A DNA stretch of 64,000 bases from Polynucleobacter sp. AP-Melu-500A-A1 (GCF_018882125.1 NZ_JACVOZ010000001.1:186001-250000), one strand, 5' to 3'; shown: positions 27,673 to 35,685, counted from the stretch's first letter. Numbers and translations are program-made. Notes: generated by a model from the sequence alone, not told the origin.

Positions 27673-28161
27673 CTAAAAAGGTTTTCTATTTTTTACCGGG
27701 GCAAAAAAAGTGCCTTCTACCTCTAAAATATCATCTTGATTTAAACGATCAACCTCAATAATAGTTCTAGGGGGATAAGGGCCTGCACCCCAGAGTTGTT
27801 CTTGGACTTTATTAACCAGTGGCCTAAAGCGATACATATCGGTTACGTAAACAACCAATCTTACCGCGTCTTTAAGGGTCGCACCTTCCGATTCAGCTAT
27901 TAGCTTCATGTTCACAAAGGCCTGCATGATTCTCGCTTCATCGCCGGCAACTAAAGCATTGGTTTTTGGGTCTATGCCCCTCATTCCAGCGACAAAAACA
28001 AAGTCTCCCGCCCTTGTACCCAAGCTCCATGTTCCAGTGCTTTTAATTGCTCCATCAGGGACTAATGTTTTAACCCCATTTGGCGATAGTGCAATAGGCT
28101 GAGCTGAAGCGTTTAAGCAAAATAATGTCAGGGCAGAAAAAGCAATTATTAAAATTTTCAT
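27673..28161 (-). CDS. Exported RidA/YjgF-family protein
   Basis: A 162-residue RidA-fold protein with an N-terminal signal peptide (residues 1-20, ending NASAQ), which is unusual as most RidA proteins are cytoplasmic. Family motifs are present: FVFVAGMRGIDPKT, QAFVNMKLIAESEGATLKDAVRLVVYVTDM and the arginine region PPRTIIEVDRLNQDD. The conserved Arg is kept, so enamine/imine deaminase activity is possible in the periplasm. Confidence 0.8.
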   Translation of the reverse strand: MKILIIAFSALTLFCLNASAQPIALSPNGVKTLVPDGAIKSTGTWSLGTRAGDFVFVAGMRGIDPKTNALVAGDEARIMQAFVNMKLIAESEGATLKDAVRLVVYVTDMYRFRPLVNKVQEQLWGAGPYPPRTIIEVDRLNQDDILEVEGTFFAPVKNRKPF

Positions 28162-28271
28162 ATCATCCCCATAAGTAAGATTTGTTAGCTTGATTTGAAT
28201 CTATGTTCTAGCTTACTACTTTGCAGTTCAAAGTATGGCAATTCCCTTCGGAAATGCATCCCACTGGATTA

Positions 28272-28352
28272 AAGAAAAAAATCTTCCGAAAGTGGTTTTG
28301 GTATTTCTTGATGGTCCAAGGCAGAAATACTCAGGGCTAAGGATGTCTTATC
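28272..28352 (-). repeat. Array repeat R7 (degenerate)
   Basis: Decayed hairpin (TCTTCCGAAAGTGGTTTTGG), TATTTCTTGATGGTCC and a decayed tRNA-like part followed by GGGCTAAGGATG, matching the family tail. It lies in the 407-base gap 28162-28568, which holds only this repeat, a terminator and the RidA promoter; the plus-strand frame crossing it is not credible. Confidence 0.6.
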
Positions 28353-28540
28353 CAAGAATAATCTTATCTTCAAACCTTGCCTTGACTAAACTTGGGCATC
28401 ACTATCAAGGAGTAGCCGTAACCGTATTTTTTACCTGTAAGGGTGAATAGTCGGTTCATTGGCCCAAAGAATTAAATATCGTTTAGAAAGACATTGCGTG
28501 AAACGATGATTCTGAGCAATTGAGATCAAACCTTAAAAGA

Positions 28541-28563
28541 AAAGGGCTCAACAAATGGAGCCT
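28541..28563 (-). terminator. BLUF gene terminator
   Basis: GGCTC/GAGCC stem (28544-28562) followed on the minus strand by CTTTTCTTTT, just after the BLUF stop codon. Confidence 0.65.
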
Positions 28564-28568
28564 ATAGA

Positions 28569-28967
28569 TTATTTCAGATCCCTCAAGGCAATTAGGAGTG
28601 GGTGCCCAACAGGAAAATTCGCATTCTCAACAGCTACCGCTATTTCAGGTAATTTTTTAGCCACTTCTTCACTACCCTGAAAAACCATAGTCCACTTACT
28701 AAAGCTTCTATGCTCGATTGGCCTTGACTCTACAAGACGAATATTTTTATGCCTAGTATCTTTTTGAATTTTTGCCCATAAATCTTCAATTTGGCTCCTT
28801 GGTCCTTCAATCACTTGACCAAAACGATTATTTTCAAAAATCAAAGCGCCCGTAATCCCCATGCTCGCATTCCTCAAATAGGAGTGGTAAAGCAAGCGCA
28901 TCAGACCTAGAAAAGACATCTCTTGGGAAGGTTCGCTCACGTAAGTTAATTCGATTAACTGGGTCAT
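28569..28967 (-). CDS. BLUF-domain blue-light photoreceptor (stand-alone)
   Basis: A 132-residue single-domain flavin photoreceptor. The photochemically essential residues are all visible: Tyr9 (LTYVS), Asn33 (RNASMGITGAL) and Gln51 (FGQVIEGP). It therefore should bind FAD and respond to blue light. It has no effector domain; short BLUF proteins usually act through a partner protein, but no such gene is adjacent. The SbtA-like transporter gene lies upstream on the same strand beyond repeat R8. Confidence 0.88.
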   Translation of the reverse strand: MTQLIELTYVSEPSQEMSFLGLMRLLYHSYLRNASMGITGALIFENNRFGQVIEGPRSQIEDLWAKIQKDTRHKNIRLVESRPIEHRSFSKWTMVFQGSEEVAKKLPEIAVAVENANFPVGHPLLIALRDLK

Positions 28968-29041
28968 ATCCTCATAATATATAGAAGTATCTCCATCAAT
29001 ACCGGCAGCACTAATAATCCCTCACCGCAGGTAGTGCCAAA

Positions 29042-29118
29042 TGAAAAACCGCCAGAATATGGTGTTGGTGTTTCTTGGTAGCCCGGGGCAGAAGCGGGCC
29101 AGGATGCAGAACCTATCT
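29042..29118 (-). repeat. Array repeat R8
   Basis: GAAAAACCGCCAGAATATGG hairpin remnant, GGTGTTTCTTGGTAGCCCGG (29067-29086; tRNA-Phe acceptor end with one change) and a tail CAGGATGC next to the transporter stop codon. Confidence 0.75.
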
Positions 29119-30073
29119 AATAAGTGAGTTCAGCAATATAGGTATAAAGCGGAATCCCCAAGATGATATTGAAAGGGAAGGTAATTCCTAATGACATCCC
29201 CATATATAAAGCCGGATTTACTTCTGGTAGTGCGTGTCTTAATACTGCTGGCACAGCAATGTAAGAAGCGCTGGCAGCGAGCACCATCAATAAGACTGTA
29301 TCGCCTAGTGGTAAGCCTAGCAACTTACACAAGCCCAATGCGATCGCGGCATGAACCAAAGGTGCCCCAATTGCGTAAATTATAGTGATTGGGGGTTTGC
29401 CTTTTAATCCCTCAAAGTTCTTGGCAGCCATCAAACCCATATCAAGCAAAAAGAAAGCGAGCATTCCCTTGAATAAATCAATTGAAAAAGGGGCCATTAT
29501 TTTTTGGCCAGCATCACCGCTCACTAATCCAACTACCATGGAGCCCAACAAAAGAAGCTGCGCACCATCAGTAAATGATTCGTGAAGAATCTTTGACATA
29601 CCTACTGACTGTTTTGAATTGGTGGCAGATGCTCTGGCTCTATTTGCTAACAAAATAGCGAGAATAATTGCGGGTGACTCCATCAAAGCCATTGCAGCGG
29701 CCATATGTCCGCCAAATGCAATGCCATATTGATTGAGCGCTTGTGTTGCGGTTATGAATGTAACGGCACTTACTGAACCATAAGTGGCAGCAATTGCGGC
29801 AGCATCGTAACTATTGAGTTTTGTTCTGAGAACCAAATATCCGATCAGAGGAATGATGATTGCCAGAAATACTGCTAACCCAAGTGCTAAACCAATCTCA
29901 AAAGTAAAACCTGATTTATGAAGCGCAAAGCCACCTTTTAAACCCAAAGCCATCAAGAGATATAAAGATAAAAATCTAGAAATGGGCTGAGGAATTTCTA
30001 GATTAGATTTCACAGCCCCAGCAAAAGCGCCAAAGACAAAAAAGAGAATTGCGGGATCTAAGAAATTACCCAT
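29117..30073 (-). CDS. SbtA-like sodium-dependent bicarbonate transporter (DUF897)
   Basis: A 318-residue inner-membrane protein with about ten helices in two inverted halves. The opening FLDPAILFFVFGAFAGAVKSNLEIPQPISRFLSLYLLMALGLKGG and the later AASASYIAVPAVLRHALPEVNPALYMGMSLGITFPFNIILGIPLY are the SbtA landmarks, including the SYIAVPA motif. Expected to import bicarbonate with sodium. The regulatory PII-like SbtB is absent. A delta-type carbonic anhydrase lies 0.9 kb away, suggesting linked inorganic-carbon handling. Confidence 0.85.
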   Translation of the reverse strand: MGNFLDPAILFFVFGAFAGAVKSNLEIPQPISRFLSLYLLMALGLKGGFALHKSGFTFEIGLALGLAVFLAIIIPLIGYLVLRTKLNSYDAAAIAATYGSVSAVTFITATQALNQYGIAFGGHMAAAMALMESPAIILAILLANRARASATNSKQSVGMSKILHESFTDGAQLLLLGSMVVGLVSGDAGQKIMAPFSIDLFKGMLAFFLLDMGLMAAKNFEGLKGKPPITIIYAIGAPLVHAAIALGLCKLLGLPLGDTVLLMVLAASASYIAVPAVLRHALPEVNPALYMGMSLGITFPFNIILGIPLYTYIAELTY

Positions 30074-30136
30074 ACCTACATCTTAGGTGATTTTTTGGGA
30101 ATTCTTGTATTAGCCCCACATAGGCCGAGGAGTAAA

Positions 30137-30222
30137 TGAAAAAAGCCAAGTAGGTAGTTTCGGTATTTCTTAGGCACGAGACGGAATTGACCAAAGTCTA
30201 GGATACCTAACGCTATTTCCAG
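30137..30222 (-). repeat. Array repeat R9 (degenerate)
   Basis: AAAAAAGCCAAGTAGGTAGTTTCGG hairpin remnant in short form, TATTTCTTAGGCACGAGACGG, then AATTGACCAAAGTCTAGGAT and the ACCTAACGCTATTTCC tail. Consensus order is kept. Lies left of the plus-strand cupin gene. Confidence 0.6.
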
Positions 30223-30259
30223 TAAGCTGGTAACTTTCTATGTGAATGCATTAGTGAAC

Positions 30260-30919
30260 ATGAATTCGGACTTTTCCCAAAAGGCGGTAATTAATACCTT
30301 GGACCTAGGCTGGAGCCTGTCGCCCTTACCAGGCATTGAAAGAAAATACCTTGATCGAATTGGCGATGAAATTGCGCGAGCCAGCTCACTGGTTAAATAC
30401 AGTCCAGAATCGTCTTTCGCTGAACATATTCATGGTGGCGGAGAAGAAATTCTAGTTCTTGAGGGTACATTTTCTGATGAGCATGGCGACTATCCGACCG
30501 GCACCTACATTCGCAATCCACCCAATAGTAAACATGCTCCATACTCAAAAGAAGGTTGCATCTTATTTGTAAAACTACGGCAATTTAATGCCCAAGATGA
30601 TTCAATCGTCAGAATAGATACAACTACAGCCACATGGCATCCTGGCCTAGTTCCGGGACTATCTGTAATGCCACTTCATGAATTTGATGGTGTTGGAACA
30701 GCTTTAGTTCATTGGGCACCAAATACAATTTTTAATCCACATGTTCATCCAGGTGGAGAAGAAATATTTGTTCTCAAAGGGGTATTTCATGATGAGCATG
30801 GTTCATATCCCGCTGGAACTTGGATAAGAAGTCCTCGCTATAGCAAACACGCACCCTTCACCAAATCAGAGGGCGCACTTATCTATGTAAAAACTGGCCA
30901 TCTCAATAATCCACTTTGA
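30260..30919 (+). CDS. Duplicated ChrR-like cupin protein
   Basis: A protein of 219 residues made of two ChrR-type cupin domains (about 35-110 and 140-215). Each has the metal-binding pattern: HIHGGGEEILVLEGTFSDEHGDYPTGTYIRNPPNSKHAP and HVHPGGEEIFVLKGVFHDEHGSYPAGTWIRSP. It lacks the zinc-binding anti-sigma N-terminal domain of ChrR, and no ECF sigma gene is adjacent, so an enzymatic or sensory role is more likely. GTG 30242 would add six residues; ATG 30260 gives the usual MNxDFS start. Confidence 0.78.
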   Translation: MNSDFSQKAVINTLDLGWSLSPLPGIERKYLDRIGDEIARASSLVKYSPESSFAEHIHGGGEEILVLEGTFSDEHGDYPTGTYIRNPPNSKHAPYSKEGCILFVKLRQFNAQDDSIVRIDTTTATWHPGLVPGLSVMPLHEFDGVGTALVHWAPNTIFNPHVHPGGEEIFVLKGVFHDEHGSYPAGTWIRSPRYSKHAPFTKSEGALIYVKTGHLNNPL

Positions 30920-30924
30920 TTTAA

Positions 30925-31010
30925 TAAAAAACCACCCGAAGGTGGTTTAGTGTTTCTTAGTGGCCCGAGGCGGAACCAAACTATTGCCCAGGATGCCTGA
31001 CGCATAGTGG
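30925..31010 (-). repeat. Array repeat R10
   Basis: Perfect ACCACC-CGAA-GGTGGT hairpin (30930-30945), GTGTTTCTTAGTGGCCCGAG, GCGGAACCAAACTATTGCCC and GGATGCCTGACGC tail (30991-31003). Serves as terminator of the delta-carbonic-anhydrase gene on the minus strand. Confidence 0.85.
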
Positions 31011-31016
31011 AGTAAT

Positions 31017-31871
31017 TTATTTAATTTTAGAGAGAAGCTCTGGATCCTTAACAAGATTTCTTACTCCATGAGCATGGTCTTCCTTGAATTCATTCCCCTC
31101 GCACCATTTGCCAACAGATTCTGCATTCACCTTCAAAACTTTTGGATGAACGCTCCATGAAACTTGTATTGGAGATCCTTTTTCATTGTACGTAGGGCCT
31201 GTAGTTGAGCCAGCATAGTTAATAGGTGCGCCAGCATTTTTGGGGATATTTGGTGCCTGTTGGTATCCATTGAGCTCGCCTATTTTTGTAAGCTTTACAA
31301 AGTCCAGTGCCGCAGGGTCATTTACCAATACATAAACCTGCGCCTCAACTCGTAGTTGAGGATTAATAATTGACTCGCTCAAGCAAGAACCTAAAGTTGG
31401 GCCAGGCTTTACCTGTGCAGAGCTATGCACATAATGAACCTCAATTGTGTCACCAACTTCTAAGCCTCCATGCTCACTTTTGCAAACTTGTTGAGCTAAA
31501 GGCTTTGATTCAGCAGCAGAAAGTTTTCCAGAAAATTTATATCCAGATTCAAAACCTTTACCATCGCCGTATCCGGCAAATTGGGTAAATTGCCCACCCT
31601 TGTGCTCCGCATTTTTATGTGTATGAATATTGCATAGATTTAAATTGTTGTGAGCAGGAGCGGGATTAAAAAGGCGCTTATTTGAGCCAGTTTTAGAGCT
31701 TAAGTCGCGAGGCGATTGTGGGCCGTAACCTTTTCCATTTGTATTGGTACTTAAGGCGGAATTTTGAGATGCAAGGGTGGCCTCGGTAGCCGCCACACTA
31801 GCTTCTAGTGCGAATGCTGAAAAGCTAACAGCTGATAATGAAATAACAAATGCTAAAAATTTTGTACCCAT
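31017..31871 (-). CDS. Delta-class carbonic anhydrase-like protein, exported
   Basis: A 284-residue exported protein (signal peptide ends SAFALEA). The core NLCNIHTHKNAEHKGGQFTQFAGYGDG, then YKFSGKL and LEVGDTIEVHYVHSSAQVKPGPTLGSC, matches the delta carbonic anhydrase pattern: two histidines and a cysteine-flanked zinc site (His in NIHTHKNAEH and VHYVHSS). Hydrates CO2 to bicarbonate in the periplasm. ATG 31871 chosen because the signal peptide begins there; 17 upstream codons are open. It lies near the SbtA-like transporter with one repeat and the cupin gene between. Confidence 0.82.
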   Translation of the reverse strand: MGTKFLAFVISLSAVSFSAFALEASVAATEATLASQNSALSTNTNGKGYGPQSPRDLSSKTGSNKRLFNPAPAHNNLNLCNIHTHKNAEHKGGQFTQFAGYGDGKGFESGYKFSGKLSAAESKPLAQQVCKSEHGGLEVGDTIEVHYVHSSAQVKPGPTLGSCLSESIINPQLRVEAQVYVLVNDPAALDFVKLTKIGELNGYQQAPNIPKNAGAPINYAGSTTGPTYNEKGSPIQVSWSVHPKVLKVNAESVGKWCEGNEFKEDHAHGVRNLVKDPELLSKIK

Positions 31872-31973
31872 TTTTGAGTTTCCATATAAGTTAGATTGGT
31901 TGCCAATAACGACGAAGGCCAATAAATTAATTACCCTTTTATTTGACCCAGATTAGAATAACCCAAGCCCAAA

Positions 31974-32000
31974 TTAAAAACCACCCGAAGGTGGTTTTAG
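31974..32000 (-). repeat. Array repeat R11 (hairpin only)
   Basis: Perfect CCACC-CGAA-GGTGG hairpin (31981-31994) with TTTTAGTGCTCCT; tRNA-like part not recognisable. Lies 40 bases left of the broken small membrane gene. Confidence 0.7.
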
Positions 32001-32040
32001 TGCTCCTAATCATCTGATCGTAAATGGCGTTATAAGGAGG

Positions 32041-32157
32041 TCAACGCCAGCCTTCCAGCAAATCAAAGTACACGGCCAAGGGGATCCCTAGCAAACCCAT
32101 AAACGCCCAAGCAATTACCGCGGCCTTAAGTGAAGCAGTGATGTTTTACTGGCTCAT
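32041..32157 (-). pseudogene. Broken small single-helix membrane protein gene
   Basis: Frame ATG-AGC-CAG-TAA-AAC... : after three codons a stop interrupts an otherwise good reading frame, NITASLKAAVIAWAFMGLLG followed by IPLAVYFDLLEGWR and a stop. The ATG has an AGGA site. The frame encodes one hydrophobic helix with an acidic C-terminus, resembling small membrane subunits. Most likely a recent nonsense mutation; no ATG downstream could restart the helix. It keeps an array repeat at its 3' side like intact cassettes. Confidence 0.5.
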
Positions 32158-32197
32158 TTGCTGATCCTAAAGATATTTTCTAGATCTTAATCAGAAA

Positions 32198-32275
32198 ATG
32201 GAAAAACCACCCGAAGGTGGTTTTGGTGCTTCTTGGCGAAATCGACCAAGGTAGAAGAATTCTCTCTTCTAAACC
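32198..32275 (-). repeat. Array repeat R12
   Basis: Perfect hairpin CCACC-CGAA-GGTGG (32207-32220), GGTGCTTCTTGGCG and a shortened tRNA-like part (AAATCGACCAAGG). Terminator of the CBS-domain gene on the minus strand. Confidence 0.8.
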
Positions 32276-32716
32276 CTAAACACCATGACCATTAATATAA
32301 GTTTCTAAAAACTTGATTTGACTGCCTTGAAGCTCAATGATACTTTTTACCAGATCTCCAACAGAGATAACTCCAACCACTTTATTTTCTTCTACTACTA
32401 CGGGAAGGTGCCTGATATGTTTGTGAACCATGATTGCCATACACTCCTCTAATGAATTAGACGGTTTTACAGTTAGCGGGTTCATGGTCATTATTTTTGA
32501 AACAGTCACTTGTTTCGGATTATTGTGCGGCAACAGTACTTTTATCGCGCAATCTCCTTGCGAAACAATGCCTACCAAATTACCATCATCAATAACTAGA
32601 ATAGCTCTTACTCGATGATCACGCATCAGCGTCAAAACTTTTTCAACAGAATCCTTTGAGCATACAGAGTGGATAGTGTTATTTTTTTGTTCAATAACTT
32701 GTTTAACTATTGTCAT
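32276..32716 (-). CDS. CBS-domain-pair protein
   Basis: A 146-residue protein composed of two CBS motifs (about residues 10-65 and 75-135: VLTLMRDHRVRAILVIDDGNLVGIVSQGDC and ECMAIMVHKHIRHLPVVVEENKVVGVISVGDLV). The pair forms a Bateman module that binds AMP, ATP, NADH or similar nucleotides. No catalytic domain. Such stand-alone modules are often stress proteins that regulate enzymes by contact; the partner is unknown. Confidence 0.85.
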   Translation of the reverse strand: MTIVKQVIEQKNNTIHSVCSKDSVEKVLTLMRDHRVRAILVIDDGNLVGIVSQGDCAIKVLLPHNNPKQVTVSKIMTMNPLTVKPSNSLEECMAIMVHKHIRHLPVVVEENKVVGVISVGDLVKSIIELQGSQIKFLETYINGHGV

Positions 32717-32830
32717 AAAAATAGCCTATAAAAATTAAATGAAATCTTTACTTTTGGTTTTTTAACTTGAATAAAAATAATTGTATTCTGAGTCGCTATT
32801 CTCGCCAAAACTAAATTGAGTGATGGATAA

Positions 32831-32908
32831 ATAAAAACCACCCGGAGGTGGTTTTAGAGTTTCTTGGTGGCTCTAGGCAGAATCGATCAGAACCCAGAAT
32901 ACCCAATC
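32831..32908 (-). repeat. Array repeat R13
   Basis: Hairpin CCACC-CGGA-GGTGG (32838-32851), GAGTTTCTTGGTGGCTCTAG, GCAGAATCGATCAGAACCCA and AGAATACCCAATCC tail. Ends at the CHRD gene stop codon. Confidence 0.8.
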
Positions 32909-32909
32909 C

Positions 32910-33329
32910 TTAAGGTTTAAGTTGAGCCCTAATTTCGCCAGGCTTATTGCCAGCGCTATGAACATTGAGATAAAGATTACCGCTCTTCAAGCTCTGGAGC
33001 TGAGCATCTGTTAATTTGGCACCAGCGGGAGCTGACCAAACATTATCTGAAGTCTTGGTAAATGGCACGATGACGGGACCATTTTGTCCCATTGGCGCTT
33101 CATGAATATGAGCCATGGTTCCTTCAATACCAGTAGTGGTAATTGTTCCTGATACTGAACCATCTGGACTAACCATAATTGACCCTTGCCCTGAGGCAGA
33201 AGTCATTACTGGAGGAACTTCTTGAGCTCCAGTGAGGGTTACCTTGATTGATTGAGCTGAAGCGGCTAATGGGCCGACAGCAATACTTAATCCCAAAATA
33301 ACTTTAGCTAAAGCAAGCTTTATCTTCAT
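32910..33329 (-). CDS. Exported CHRD-domain protein
   Basis: A 139-residue protein: signal peptide (residues 1-25, ending AASAQ) and one CHRD domain, recognised from VTLTGAQEVPPVMTSASGQG at its start, AHIHEAPMGQNGPVIVPF in the middle and LYLNVHSAGNKPGEIRAQL at the end. CHRD domains occur in extracellular proteins of unknown biochemical role. AGGGAGAT precedes the ATG. Confidence 0.85.
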   Translation of the reverse strand: MKIKLALAKVILGLSIAVGPLAASAQSIKVTLTGAQEVPPVMTSASGQGSIMVSPDGSVSGTITTTGIEGTMAHIHEAPMGQNGPVIVPFTKTSDNVWSAPAGAKLTDAQLQSLKSGNLYLNVHSAGNKPGEIRAQLKP

Positions 33330-33404
33330 CTATATCTCCCTTAAGTTAACTACTAAATTAAGACTATCACAACTACGTTGCTAAGATATGTCGAGTAGTG
33401 AAAT

Positions 33405-33553
33405 TGGAAAAATAGCCGAATAACTGAGCTATTTGGATTCTTGATAGCCATTGATAGCCAGACATTTGGACTAAATACAATTCTTGATGTGGATATCCGA
33501 GACCAATGGCGCCTAACTTTGCAAAGCCATGAATGAAAATAGCTCTACAAGCA
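33405..33553 (-). repeat. Composite repeat remnant (P4 plus hairpin)
   Basis: 33410-33434 holds an AATAGC/GCTATT hairpin. 33480-33553 (ATTCTTGATGTGGATATCCG onward) aligns with 35791-35862 at about 75-80% by eye. The tRNA-like part is missing. The gap 33330-33632 contains nothing else recognisable. Confidence 0.55.
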
Positions 33554-33632
33554 AGCCAACAACAACACATCTTTTAGCTATAGAATGGTACATAATAGTT
33601 GGATAAATTCATCTAAAAAGCAAGGGCATGAT

Positions 33633-34109
33633 ATGAGCACAAAAATAGATATTGGGATTAGCGAAAAAGATCGAAAAGCCATTACCAAAGGATTATCAGA
33701 ACTTCTGGCTGACAGCTACTCCCTATATTTGATGACTCATAACTTTCATTGGAATGTGAAGGGTCCCATGTTTAATACGCTTCACACCATGTTCATGACT
33801 CAATATACCGAGCAATGGGCGGCGCTTGATCTGATAGCTGAGCGTATCAGGGCGCTCGGGGAGCCAGCTCCAGGGACTTATAAAGAATTTGCTAAGCTCG
33901 CCTCGATAAAAGAGGTTGAGGGGGTGCCAAAGGCAATGGATATGGTTAAGCATCTGGTTAAAGCACAAGAAGCAACAGCAAAAACTGCTCGCAAACTTTT
34001 CCCATTGGTTGAAAAAGCAAATGACCAACCCACTGCTGACCTACTCACTCAACGACAAGACATTCATGAGAAAACTGCTTGGATGCTAAGAAGTTTATTA
34101 GAAGAGTAA
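33633..34109 (+). CDS. dps: Dps-family ferritin-like DNA-protection protein
   Basis: A 158-residue dodecameric ferritin-like protein. Ferroxidase ligands at the subunit interface are visible: [13 protein letters not shown] (His, His) and [20 protein letters not shown] (Asp, Glu). It oxidises iron with H2O2 and stores it, protecting DNA. ATG 33633 is chosen because the next upstream in-frame start (33585) adds 16 residues absent from the family and AAGGGC lies just upstream. A partial palindrome repeat follows the gene. Confidence 0.9.
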   Translation: MSTKIDIGISEKDRKAITKGLSELLADSYSLYLMTHNFHWNVKGPMFNTLHTMFMTQYTEQWAALDLIAERIRALGEPAPGTYKEFAKLASIKEVEGVPKAMDMVKHLVKAQEATAKTARKLFPLVEKANDQPTADLLTQRQDIHEKTAWMLRSLLEE

Positions 34110-34117
34110 ATCTGTTG

Positions 34118-34150
34118 ATGTTGTTTTAAACGATAAGTCAGCATCAATAT
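34118..34150. repeat. Palindrome repeat P2 (truncated)
   Basis: ATGTTGTTTTAAACGATAAG is a decayed copy of the 35729-35747 palindrome, immediately left of repeat R14, the same arrangement as at 35.7-35.9 kb. Confidence 0.5.
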
Positions 34151-34233
34151 AAAAAATTCCCCAGATAAAGCAAGGCTCCTTAAAGTTTAGTGGACGGGAC
34201 AGAATCGACCAGGGCCTAGGATGCCTGACTCTA
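34150..34233 (-). repeat. Array repeat R14
   Basis: Hairpin region replaced by a T/A-rich stretch; then AGTGGACGGGACAGAATCGA, CCAGGGCCTAGGATGCCTGA and CTCTATTTC tail (34188-34225). The tRNA-like part has three differences from tRNA-Phe. Ends beside the aquaporin stop codon. Confidence 0.8.
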
Positions 34234-34235
34234 TT

Positions 34236-34883
34236 TCAGGGTAATTTTTTAGAGCGACAAAATAATCCAACCATTACTATGGCTGCTAATACTTCAGCTA
34301 TTACGAAACCCAATACATCCCCAGGAGCGATACCTACAAATGTGTTTGTGAAGCTTCTTGCTAAAGCAACGGCAGGATTAGCAAAGAAGGTGGAAGAGGT
34401 AAACCAATAGCCAGCCGTAACGGTCAAGGCTACAAGCATTGGCACTCGATCTTTAGCTTCTTTATCGCCAATATGAATTACTGCGAGCAATACGAGAGTT
34501 GATATGAATTCACTCGCCCAAATTCCCAAACCAGTTCTGACCTTAGTTGATTCTTGAATAATTGGTAAGCTAAACATCAAGTGTGTAAGCCATATTCCAC
34601 AAATAGCTCCCGCAAATTGGCATGCCCAATAACCCCACATCTTCTTGAGATCTAGATGCCCTAACTTCCAAAACATCAAAGTAACTACGGGATTGAAATG
34701 AGCCCCTGAGATAGGCCCCAACAAAGTAATCAAGGCATATAAACCTGCTCCTGTAGCAATGCTGTTTCCCAATAAAGCGACTGCGGCATTACCAGCACCC
34801 AATGATTCACCCATAAAGCCTGAGCCTGCCACTATTGCTAATAGCAAAGCTGTGCCTACAAACTCACTTACATAACTTCTCAT
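34236..34883 (-). CDS. Aquaglyceroporin-type MIP channel in an ars operon
   Basis: A 215-residue six-helix MIP channel. The two pore motifs are NPV (GAHFNPVVTL, about residue 64) and NPA (FANPAVALARS, about residue 168). Lying directly after arsC, with a four-base overlap, it matches the AqpS arrangement where arsenite formed by ArsC leaves the cell through the channel. No ArsB or Acr3 pump is present, so this channel probably replaces it. The first motif's Val instead of Ala is a known variant. Confidence 0.85.
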   Translation of the reverse strand: MRSYVSEFVGTALLLAIVAGSGFMGESLGAGNAAVALLGNSIATGAGLYALITLLGPISGAHFNPVVTLMFWKLGHLDLKKMWGYWACQFAGAICGIWLTHLMFSLPIIQESTKVRTGLGIWASEFISTLVLLAVIHIGDKEAKDRVPMLVALTVTAGYWFTSSTFFANPAVALARSFTNTFVGIAPGDVLGFVIAEVLAAIVMVGLFCRSKKLP

Positions 34884-35359
34884 GCTTTTGTATGAATTTC
34901 TTTTAAGCTCATTGAATCTAAAGTTTCTAAAGGCATGTCCGCTAAAAGATCAATACGCTTTTTAAGCCCAATCATCACATCTTTAAATGCTCTTCTCTTG
35001 TCTTCGTCAGAGCCCTGAACTTGTGATGGGTCAGGAAATCCCCAATGTGCTGTTGCTGGATTACCAGGCCAGAATGGGCATACCTCACCAGCCGCATTGT
35101 CACAAACGGTAATAATGAAATCCATCTTAGGCGCATCGGGCAAGCCGTATTCGTCCCAGCTTTTACTTCTCAACTTACTTTGATCGTAGCCTATTTCTTT
35201 GGTCAACTCTGCCGCAAATGGATTAACTAAAGTGCCAGGACTAGAGCCTGCTGAATACCCAACAAATAATCCGCTAGGATGGGTAGAAGCTAACGCCTCA
35301 CCCAATACTGATCGGGCTGAGTTGTGAGTACACAAAAAGAGAATGTTGTATTGCTTCAT
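34880..35359 (-). CDS. arsC: Arsenate reductase, LMW-phosphatase type
   Basis: A 159-residue enzyme that reduces arsenate to arsenite. The P-loop LFLCTHNSARSVLGE (Cys10, Arg16 by the CX5R rule) and the distal Asp in GFPDPSQVQG are typical. Overlaps both arsR (35356-35359) and the channel gene (34880-34883) by four bases; the three genes form one coupled operon. Confidence 0.93.
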   Translation of the reverse strand: MKQYNILFLCTHNSARSVLGEALASTHPSGLFVGYSAGSSPGTLVNPFAAELTKEIGYDQSKLRSKSWDEYGLPDAPKMDFIITVCDNAAGEVCPFWPGNPATAHWGFPDPSQVQGSDEDKRRAFKDVMIGLKKRIDLLADMPLETLDSMSLKEIHTKA

Positions 35360-35685
35360 TTGGCTTTTACCTTCTTCACAGATTTAATGGAAATACAAGA
35401 CTTGCCATCACAGCAGTTTTCTAATAAAAATTCACTTAATTTTTGAACTTGTTCAGCATTAGGGCGATAGATCAAATGACGACTTTGGCGCTCCACCAAT
35501 AAGAGTTCGGCATCAACTAAATCTTTTAAGTGAAAGCTCAGTGTGGCATTAGGAATGCCCAGTTTTTCAATAATTTCACTTGGCGTTAAGCCAATATCTC
35601 CGCGCTGAACAATGAGGCGAAATACATTTAAGCGGGTTTCTTGCCCCAGAGCGAGGAATGCCGAAATGGCTTGAGTGTTTTTCAT
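35356..35685 (-). CDS. arsR: ArsR-family transcriptional repressor
   Basis: A 109-residue winged-helix repressor: GLTPSEIIEKLGIPNATLSFHLKDLVDAELL is the DNA-binding region and RQSRHLIYRPNAEQV the wing. Possible As(III) ligands are cysteines in the C-terminal ENCCDGKSC segment, a different position from the classic CVC box. First gene of arsR-arsC-aquaporin. It likely binds the inverted repeat over its own start. Confidence 0.9.
   Translation of the reverse strand: MKNTQAISAFLALGQETRLNVFRLIVQRGDIGLTPSEIIEKLGIPNATLSFHLKDLVDAELLLVERQSRHLIYRPNAEQVQKLSEFLLENCCDGKSCISIKSVKKVKAK

Noticed and set aside
28235..28450. A 71-codon plus-strand ORF.
   Set aside because: It runs straight through array repeat R7; its composition reflects the repeat.
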